NCBI GenBank assembly: GCA_964436955.1
Contig: CAYTFC010000062.1
Coordinates: forward strand, 1 to 19,284
Length of the DNA stretch: 19,284 nucleotides
Direction of reading: 5' to 3'
Source of the DNA: CAMFKD01 sp964436955
GTDB taxonomy: Bacteria > Chlamydiota > Chlamydiia > Chlamydiales > JAJFMA01
Within the stretch, counting starts at the first letter, position 1, and the number at the start of each line of letters is the position of its first letter. Under the pieces are notes generated by a model, which worked only from the letters and a program-made list of their open reading frames with translations, had not been told where the DNA came from and made no database searches. Below are positions 14,138-19,284 of this stretch, one piece after another. A program made the translations under genes and the position numbers.

Positions 14138-16225
14138 TTACCTTCTAATGATTTCTTCTTGAATTTTGGCTGGAACTTTCTCGAAGTAGCTTGGCTCCAT
14201 CGTATAGGTAGCCCGGCCAGAACTCAGAGAACGCAACTGCGTAGAGTAACCAAACATTTCGCTAAGAGGAACCTCAGCGCTGATGATTACAGACGCTTTT
14301 TGGGCTTCTTGACCCAAAATCTTACCGCGACGGCGGTTAAGGTCGCCAATGACGTCGCCAACGTGTGCTTCTGGCGTGTTGACATCGACCTTCATAATTG
14401 GTTCGAGGATAATCGCTCCGGCGCCTTGGCAGGCTTCCTTAACGGCCATCGATCCGCATATTTTGAAGGCCATTTCGTTGGAGTCTACCTCGTGGTAGGA
14501 ACCAAAGACGATGGCAACTTTTACGTCGACAATACCGCAACCGGCGAGAATACCTGAGGCAAGACCCTCTTCGATACCCTTAATCGTTGGTTGGATGTAT
14601 TCACGTGGAATGGATCCTCCGACGACCTTGCTGACGATTTCGACACCCTTACCGCGCTCATTTGGCTCGATCTCGAGTTCGACGTGAGCATACTGACCGC
14701 GACCACCTGTCTGCTTGACGAATTTTGTCTTAGCAGTTGAAGGACGGGTAATAGTCTCTTTGTACGCAACTTCAGGCTTACCGACGTTTGCCTCAACCTT
14801 AAATTCGCGCATCATACGATCGCGAATGATGTCGAGGTGAAGCTCACCCATTCCGTGGATAATCGTCTGACCAGTTTCATGGTTAGTCGTTACGCGGAAT
14901 GTGGGATCTTCTTCGGAGAGTGAACCCAGAGCTTGCGCGAGCTTCTCGCGGTCGGCCTTGGATTTTGGCTCAATAGCCATGGAGATAACGGGTTCTGGGA
15001 ACTCCATTTTCTCGAGCACGAGTGGTTTTTCCTGCGAGCAGAGCGTATCACCAGTAGTCACGTTCTTCACACCGACCAGGGCGGCAATGTCACCAGTATG
15101 GAACTCATCGCGTTCTTTACGTTGGTTGGCATGCATTTCTAGCAAGCGGCTGATGCGCTCTTTAGTGCCTTTAGTGGTGTTAAGGATCGTGCTACCCTTC
15201 ACAAGCGTACCGCTGTAGAGACGGATGTATGTCAAACGTCCTACGTAAGGGTCGGTTACGATTTTGAAGGCTAAGGCAGAGAATGGTGCATCGTCGGCTG
15301 GAGTAATGAGGATTTCCTCATCGCTATCCGGCGAGTGCGCCTTAATGATACCGCGGTCTAGTGGAGATGGCAACCAGTTGACGATGGCGTCAAGGAGGTT
15401 TTGCACACCTTTATTCTTAAAGGCGCTACCGCAGAGCACAGGATTGAGCTTTCCGGAGCAGGTAGCCTTACGAATCGCAGCGTGAACTTCTTCAATGGTC
15501 AACGTGTCTGGAGCTTCCAAGACCTTGGTCATGAAGGCATCATTAGTGTCGTCAGCGGTTGCTAACTCTTCCAACAACTGGCCGCGCATTTCCACGCACT
15601 TGTCCAATAGGTCTTCTGGAATATCTTCTTCTTGCCACTCGGCACCGAGGGTTTCGTCTAGGAAGACGTAAGCTCTCATAGTTACGAGGTCGACAACACC
15701 TTTGAATTCGCTTTCTGCACCAATAGGGCAGTGTACGGGTATGACGTTAGCATGCAGCTTTTCGCGCATACTTTCGACCGCAGCAAAGAAGTCTGCGCCC
15801 ATACGGTCCATTTTGTTGACGAATGCGATACGAGGCACGCCATAGCGGTCGGCCTGCTTCCACACGGTTTCGGACTGAGGTTCTACACCGGAAACGGCGT
15901 CGAACACAGCTACAGCACCGTCGAGTACGCGTAGGGAACGTTCTACCTCTACAGTAAAGTCTACGTGTCCAGGAGTATCGATGATGTTGATCTTGAAATC
16001 TTTCCAGAAAACAGTGGTCGCTGCCGATGTAATAGTGATACCGCGTTCTTGTTCTTGCGGCATCCAGTCCATCGTGGCTGCACCTTCGTGCACCTCACCC
16101 ATCTTGTGAAGGCGGCCAGAGTAGTAAAGAATACGCTCAGTTGTGGTCGTTTTACCGGCATCAATGTGGGCCATGATGCCAATATTACGGACTTTGGTGA
16201 TCTCTTCCTCTTTAGGTCTAGACAT
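14138..16225 (-). CDS. fusA: Translation elongation factor G
   Basis: GTPase that translocates tRNAs and mRNA on the ribosome after peptide transfer. At 695 residues it is the standard length. The G domain shows AHIDAGKT (19-26, P-loop), RGITITSA (61-68, switch), DTPGH (83-87) and NKMD (137-140), followed by domains II-V with GMGELHLDI and GGSIPREYI. No truncation or unusual residue was noticed. It follows rpsG after 15 bases; AAGGAG lies 8 bases before the ATG, a strong ribosome binding site in keeping with high expression. The many overlapping reading frames on the opposite strand are shadows of this gene's codon use. Confidence 0.99.
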   Translation of the reverse strand: MSRPKEEEITKVRNIGIMAHIDAGKTTTTERILYYSGRLHKMGEVHEGAATMDWMPQEQERGITITSAATTVFWKDFKINIIDTPGHVDFTVEVERSLRVLDGAVAVFDAVSGVEPQSETVWKQADRYGVPRIAFVNKMDRMGADFFAAVESMREKLHANVIPVHCPIGAESEFKGVVDLVTMRAYVFLDETLGAEWQEEDIPEDLLDKCVEMRGQLLEELATADDTNDAFMTKVLEAPDTLTIEEVHAAIRKATCSGKLNPVLCGSAFKNKGVQNLLDAIVNWLPSPLDRGIIKAHSPDSDEEILITPADDAPFSALAFKIVTDPYVGRLTYIRLYSGTLVKGSTILNTTKGTKERISRLLEMHANQRKERDEFHTGDIAALVGVKNVTTGDTLCSQEKPLVLEKMEFPEPVISMAIEPKSKADREKLAQALGSLSEEDPTFRVTTNHETGQTIIHGMGELHLDIIRDRMMREFKVEANVGKPEVAYKETITRPSTAKTKFVKQTGGRGQYAHVELEIEPNERGKGVEIVSKVVGGSIPREYIQPTIKGIEEGLASGILAGCGIVDVKVAIVFGSYHEVDSNEMAFKICGSMAVKEACQGAGAIILEPIMKVDVNTPEAHVGDVIGDLNRRRGKILGQEAQKASVIISAEVPLSEMFGYSTQLRSLSSGRATYTMEPSYFEKVPAKIQEEIIRR

Positions 16226-16240
16226 TGCGCATACTCCTTA

Positions 16241-16714
16241 TTACCACTTGTAATGCGCAAAGGCTTTGTTAGCCTCAGCCATGCGGTGTGTGTCGTCTTT
16301 CTTCTTAATTGTGCTACCCTGATTGTTGTAACAATCAGCGAGTTCACCAGCTAGACCATCTTCCATCGAACGGCCTGGTTTGGCGCGTGAATGTTTGATA
16401 ATCCAGCGCATCGCTAGCGATGCACGACGATTCGCGGGGATTTCAATAGGCACCTGATAGGTGGCGCCACCAATGCGGCGAGATTTAACCTCTAGCGAAG
16501 GCTTAGCATTTTCTAAGGCTTGCTCGAAGGCGACCAAAGCATCTTGAGCATTGACACGTTTCGCGAATTTTTCAATTGCGCCGTAGACAATACCACGTGC
16601 TGTGGACTTCTTACCGCTCATCATAATTGTATTGATAAACTTGGAGAGAATGGTGCTTCCAAATACTGGATCTGGATCAATCTGCCGTTTCTCTGCACGA
16701 CGTCTTCTCGACAT
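16241..16714 (-). CDS. rpsG: 30S ribosomal protein uS7
   Basis: Binds the 3' major domain of 16S rRNA and nucleates assembly of the 30S head; in E. coli it is also the autogenous repressor of the str operon. The 157-residue sequence is typical: RRRRAEKR (3-10), KFINTIMMSGKKSTA (25-39), EVKSRRIGGATYQVP (75-89), RWIIKHSR and a C-terminal HRMAEANKAFAHYKW. GAGGA lies about 5 bases before the ATG. It lies 166 bases downstream of rpsL, a rather long gap for this operon. Confidence 0.98.
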   Translation of the reverse strand: MSRRRRAEKRQIDPDPVFGSTILSKFINTIMMSGKKSTARGIVYGAIEKFAKRVNAQDALVAFEQALENAKPSLEVKSRRIGGATYQVPIEIPANRRASLAMRWIIKHSRAKPGRSMEDGLAGELADCYNNQGSTIKKKDDTHRMAEANKAFAHYKW

Positions 16715-16880
16715 CTCTTCCTCATACGTATAAGGTCATCATTGTAGTCTAGTGGGGAAGATCTTAGCACTTCACCCGACAGCGAAGAATCGTCTTCGTC
16801 GTCTGCGCGTGATTGGGGCTTTCACCGAAGAGAAAACACAAATCACGGGCCAGGATATCCATTAGGCGGATGTCCTAGCG
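16715..16880 (-). other. rpsL-rpsG spacer with small hairpins
   Basis: A 166-base transcribed spacer. CGAAGA (16783-16788) pairs with TCTTCG (16793-16798) around a 4-base loop, and CGTGATT (16808-16814) pairs with AATCACG (16841-16847). No T-run follows either stem, so they are not terminators. In E. coli, S7 autoregulation acts on an intercistronic structure between rpsL and rpsG; a similar role here is only an inference. Confidence 0.4.
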
Positions 16881-17252
16881 TTACTTGGGCCGCTTGGCGC
16901 CATATTTGGATCTTCCTTGTTTGCGGTCCTTAACGGCCGCACAGTCGAGTGCTCCACGAACGATGTGGTAACGCACACCCGGCAAGTCTTTTACACGACC
17001 ACCACGAACGAGCACGATGCTGTGTTCTTGGAGGTTGTGACCTTCACCGCCGATGTAGGCGATAATCTCTTGACGGTTAGAGAGACGTACCCAGGCCACC
17101 TTACGCAAAGCCGAGTTTGGCTTCTTGGGTGTCTTTGTCTTTACCTGAACACACACTCCACGGCGCTGGGGGCACTTTTGCAAGGCAGGAGATTTGCTAC
17201 GCTTTTTCTTCCTTACTCGCGGTGTACGGACCAGCTGGTTAATTGTCGGCAT
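16881..17252 (-). CDS. rpsL: 30S ribosomal protein uS12
   Basis: Shapes the decoding centre of the 30S subunit. The product is 123 residues when started at 17252, the normal length: MPTINQLVRTPR, TKTPKKPNSALRKVAWVRL, YIGGEGHNLQEHS, RGGRVKDLPGVRYH and a C-terminal RSKYGAKRPK. The in-frame ATG three codons upstream (17261) is unlikely, because GGAG would sit directly against it, while it is 9 bases from 17252. The lysines whose change gives streptomycin resistance in other bacteria appear as wild type (TPKKPNS and GRVKDLP). It is the first gene of the str operon. Confidence 0.98.
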   Translation of the reverse strand: MPTINQLVRTPRVRKKKRSKSPALQKCPQRRGVCVQVKTKTPKKPNSALRKVAWVRLSNRQEIIAYIGGEGHNLQEHSIVLVRGGRVKDLPGVRYHIVRGALDCAAVKDRKQGRSKYGAKRPK

Positions 17253-17284
17253 AGATGCCATCTCCGTAAATTAGTGATGAAAAC

Positions 17285-17314
17285 AAAAAAAGCCCAGCAA
17301 AGCAAACTTCGCTG
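17285..17314 (-). terminator. Leader terminator (candidate attenuator) before rpsL
   Basis: On the minus strand, CAGCGAAG (from 17314 down) pairs with CTTTGCTG over 8 bp with one G-T pair, around a TTTG loop, followed by GGC and seven T (17285-17291). The stem lies between the str promoter and the rpsL start, and no minus-strand gene exists upstream whose end it could serve. Confidence 0.75.
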
Positions 17315-17327
17315 AGAATCTAGGGCG

Positions 17328-17356
17328 AGTATAGGTCATTACTCTATTATTTGCAA
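17328..17356 (-). promoter_or_regulatory. sigma70-type promoter of the str operon
   Basis: A -35 TTGCAA (17351-17356) and a -10 TATACT (17328-17333) are separated by exactly 17 bases on the minus strand. The predicted transcript start near 17321 gives a leader of about 70 bases before the rpsL ATG, with an intrinsic terminator-like hairpin near its 5' end. Confidence 0.75.
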
Positions 17357-17522
17357 AATCTTTGGATGGGATGGACAAGGTGGAGTGGGAAGTAGTGGTA
17401 AATTAATTGTTAATTGTGTTAAAATTTAGTCAATCGTAATTGAGGTTGCTTAATAATGAATTCCTAATCTCGCACTTTCTAATACGTGTCTCTTTAAAGA
17501 AACGTTTTTGCGAGGTTACATT

Positions 17523-19079
17523 ATGTCTAGCAACTGTATCTTAGAATTTACCAATCTTTCCGCCAGTTTTGGTTCGAAAACGTGCTTCGAAGAAGCATCG
17601 GCACGAGTGCATAACGGCGACCGCATTGCCTTAGTTGGCAATAACGGTAGTGGAAAGTCAACGCTGTTAAAAAAGCTAATCACGATAAATAGTGGAGTTT
17701 GCATTTCCTATTTACCGCAGGATGTCACGCTTGATGGGACTCGTTCGGTATGGGACGTTGCTACTGATCCCATTCGGCAAAATCTTGAGGATCTTAAGCT
17801 CCTAACCGATCCAATCTATTATGAGGCGGCTCTTGAAAGACTGAATGTTAGTCAGGGCTTTGATGCAGAAAGCCGCGTAAGAGCTTTATTGTATCGTTTT
17901 GATTTGGCGTTTCCGGATCGTCTCGTTGCTTCCCTTAGTGGGGGAGAGCGTATGCGTTTGTCATGGGTTCGGTTGTTGGTCAATCAACCTGATGTGCTTC
18001 TTTTGGATGAACCCACCAATCATTTGGATAGCGAGCGCCGCCTTCTGTTAATGACATTTTTACATGAATGGCAAGGCGCAGCGATCATTGCGTCTCACGA
18101 TGTGGATTTGCTGGAATTATGGCCCACGACAATTTGGTCGTTGCAGCATCAACGCTTGAATTCATTTAAAGGCACGTATTCCCAGTTTCTACAAGAGCAG
18201 CAAACTGCTATTGAAGCGGAGAAGATGGCTTTTCAAGAGCTTAAGGAAAAACGAAAGCAGCTAGCATTTGACATTCAGCAAGAGGAAACTCGTAGTGCTC
18301 GCGCAGCAGCGAGCGGCAAAAAGCGCTACGCTAATGATCCTATTGTACGTCATTCAAAAAGGGACAGAGCTGAAGGGGCCATGAGTCGCTCAAAAGGGCG
18401 TTACGATGAAAAAGAGGAAGCTATCACGCAATATCGCGAGCGTCGCCAGCCCCGCATTGTGGTGCCACGTTTTCATTTTTTTATTGATTCCAGGGCTCAG
18501 GGGTTCATTGAGATTGTGAGTGGAGCAATCGGATTTCATTCACAATGGCTCGTAAAAGATATCAATTTGGTGCTGCATTCAGGACAGCGTCTTGGCCTTC
18601 TGGGAGCCAATGGCAGCGGTAAGACCACGCTCATGCGTGCCTTGCTGGAAGATGGTGAAGTTTGCCGGTTGGGCGAATGGCGTGTACCACCTCGTGAGCG
18701 CATTGGGTACTTGGATCAGCACTACAATATTTTAGACAGGAAGATTTCTGTAGATGAGAATCTTAAGCGGGCGCGACCTGATTGGAGTTTAGAAGAACGT
18801 AGGCATCATTTAGGAGCCTTTTTGTTTCTCGACCACAACAGCCATGTGCAATTGGTAGGTTATCTTTCAGAAGGTGAGAAAAGCAGGCTCGCGCTTGCCT
18901 TAATCGCTGCGAATCCTCCTGACGTGCTTCTTTTGGATGAAGTCACCAATAATCTGGACATTTCAACCAAAAACTATTTAGCGGCTGCGCTTAAGTCATA
19001 TCCTGGAACGTTAGTTGTGAATAGTCATGAAAAAAAGTTGCTGGATGATATCGGAGTATCCCAATTTTTATGTTTTTGA
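17523..19079 (+). CDS. ABC-F family ATPase
   Basis: A soluble protein with two ABC ATPase domains and no membrane segments; the family acts on the ribosome as translation factors or as antibiotic target-protection proteins. Domain 1: Walker A GNNGSGKST (39-47), signature LSGGERMRLSW (138-148), Walker B DVLLLDEPTNHLD (157-169), H-loop His about 192. A charged linker (about 220-310, rich in Lys, Glu, Arg) corresponds to the P-site interaction region. Domain 2: GANGSGKTT (361-369), signature LSEGEKSRLAL, Walker B LLLDEVTNNLD. The start is ATG at 17523, with GAGG 7 bases upstream; a TTG start 15 bases earlier would lie before that site. At 518 residues it fits the family. Which ABC-F subgroup (EttA, Uup, YheS or resistance type) is not decided. 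Confidence 0.9.
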   Translation: MSSNCILEFTNLSASFGSKTCFEEASARVHNGDRIALVGNNGSGKSTLLKKLITINSGVCISYLPQDVTLDGTRSVWDVATDPIRQNLEDLKLLTDPIYYEAALERLNVSQGFDAESRVRALLYRFDLAFPDRLVASLSGGERMRLSWVRLLVNQPDVLLLDEPTNHLDSERRLLLMTFLHEWQGAAIIASHDVDLLELWPTTIWSLQHQRLNSFKGTYSQFLQEQQTAIEAEKMAFQELKEKRKQLAFDIQQEETRSARAAASGKKRYANDPIVRHSKRDRAEGAMSRSKGRYDEKEEAITQYRERRQPRIVVPRFHFFIDSRAQGFIEIVSGAIGFHSQWLVKDINLVLHSGQRLGLLGANGSGKTTLMRALLEDGEVCRLGEWRVPPRERIGYLDQHYNILDRKISVDENLKRARPDWSLEERRHHLGAFLFLDHNSHVQLVGYLSEGEKSRLALALIAANPPDVLLLDEVTNNLDISTKNYLAAALKSYPGTLVVNSHEKKLLDDIGVSQFLCF

Positions 19080-19108
19080 AAAGGCAGCGAAATGTCCTTT
19101 ATGTCCTT

Positions 19109-19231
19109 TTTCCTAAGTCTTTTATGTCCTTTTCGTCGTTTGTTAGAGCGAAAGGTTGGTGCTGTCAGCATTGAAAGGACCAAAAGGACAAGGGACGAAA
19201 AGGACGAAAAGGACATAAAAGACTTAGGAAA
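19109..19231. repeat. Perfect 29-bp inverted repeat made of GGAC-containing short tandem units
   Basis: The arm at 19109-19137 is the exact reverse complement of 19203-19231, with a 65-base spacer. Both arms and their flanks are built from roughly 9-10-base units such as ATGTCCTTTT and AAAAGGACGA. It starts 29 bases after the ABC-F stop codon, so it could act as a long terminator stem, although no T-run follows the right arm. Confidence 0.85.
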
Positions 19232-19244
19232 TATAGTTGCCCCC

Positions 19245-19258
19245 ATTGTCTAGACAAT
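19245..19258. repeat. 14-bp perfect palindrome
   Basis: ATTGTCTAGACAAT is a perfect palindrome with no spacer, near the right edge of the window. It could be an operator for a dimeric regulator of a gene outside the window, or simply chance. Nothing visible decides. Confidence 0.5.
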
Positions 19259-19284
19259 TTTCAGTCCTACTTATGTCCGAGCTC

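Noticed and set aside
14093..16354. Several plus-strand reading frames of 60-154 codons opposite fusA and rpsG
   Set aside because: They lie antisense to unmistakable, highly expressed genes, have no ribosome binding sites of note and no recognisable protein features.
17357..17522. Riboswitch or leader peptide upstream of the ABC-F gene, as known for some resistance-type ABC-F genes
   Set aside because: The stretch is AT-rich with no stable stem, no terminator and no short open frame with a good ribosome binding site.
19085..19231. Possible CRISPR array from the repeated GGAC/GTCC units
   Set aside because: Units are only 9-10 bases, run without unique spacers and face each other as an inverted repeat; no cas gene is present.

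Overview
The window looks like the chromosome of a Chlamydiota bacterium, probably a chlamydia-like (environmental, Parachlamydiales-type) lineage rather than Chlamydia itself. The pointers are the gpmA-nifS-nifU trio, a phosphoglycerate mutase with the chlamydial-type NERMYGELQG segment, birA and rodA in the same neighbourhood as in Chlamydia (gene-order comparison from memory), and a str operon of rpsL-rpsG-fusA-rpsJ with no tuf. No rRNA, tRNA, transposase, integrase or CRISPR array was recognised.

Layout. 1-158 holds no recognisable gene. 159-2826 is a tightly packed operon of gpmA, a NifS-like and a NifU-like gene. A GT-B glycosyltransferase-like gene (2826-3737) is coupled to its end. 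Two genes follow on the minus strand: a second glycosyltransferase-like gene (3729-4892) and birA (4876-5607). From 5709 to 10141 lies a sugar-modification island: a TylC3/NovU-type sugar C-methyltransferase, two GDP-mannose-4,6-dehydratase-like paralogs facing each other and overlapping at their 3' ends, and a GT4 glycosyltransferase. A small SpoIIAA/STAS-like gene, rodA and a chlamydia-type hypothetical gene follow on the plus strand (10292-12351). 12352-12716 has no gene but contains two abutting inverted-repeat structures. A secreted protein with a His/Gly-rich N-terminus is at 12717-13490 (minus). The str operon occupies 13782-17252 (minus), with a clear sigma70-type promoter upstream and an intrinsic terminator downstream. 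An ABC-F ATPase gene (17523-19079, plus) is followed by a repeat-rich inverted repeat.

How the genes work together. The methyltransferase, the dehydratase-like pair and the glycosyltransferases suggest synthesis and attachment of a branched-chain (C-methyl) deoxyhexose on a surface glycan. The general logic resembles the Coxiella virenose route. The housekeeping genes around the island (Fe-S-type trio, birA, rodA, str operon) look ancestral, so the island appears to have been inserted among them.

Most notable observations: (1) the NifS-like protein lacks the PLP lysine and the catalytic cysteine, and its NifU partner lacks the IscU scaffold cysteines; (2) the two dehydratase-like paralogs both lack the catalytic Glu of GMD and overlap by 92 bp around a palindromic junction, so that one takes its C-terminal tail from the antisense of the other; (3) an intrinsic terminator sits directly behind the str-operon promoter, as a leader attenuator would; (4) there is a 289-bp palindromic element with 23-bp inverted ends.
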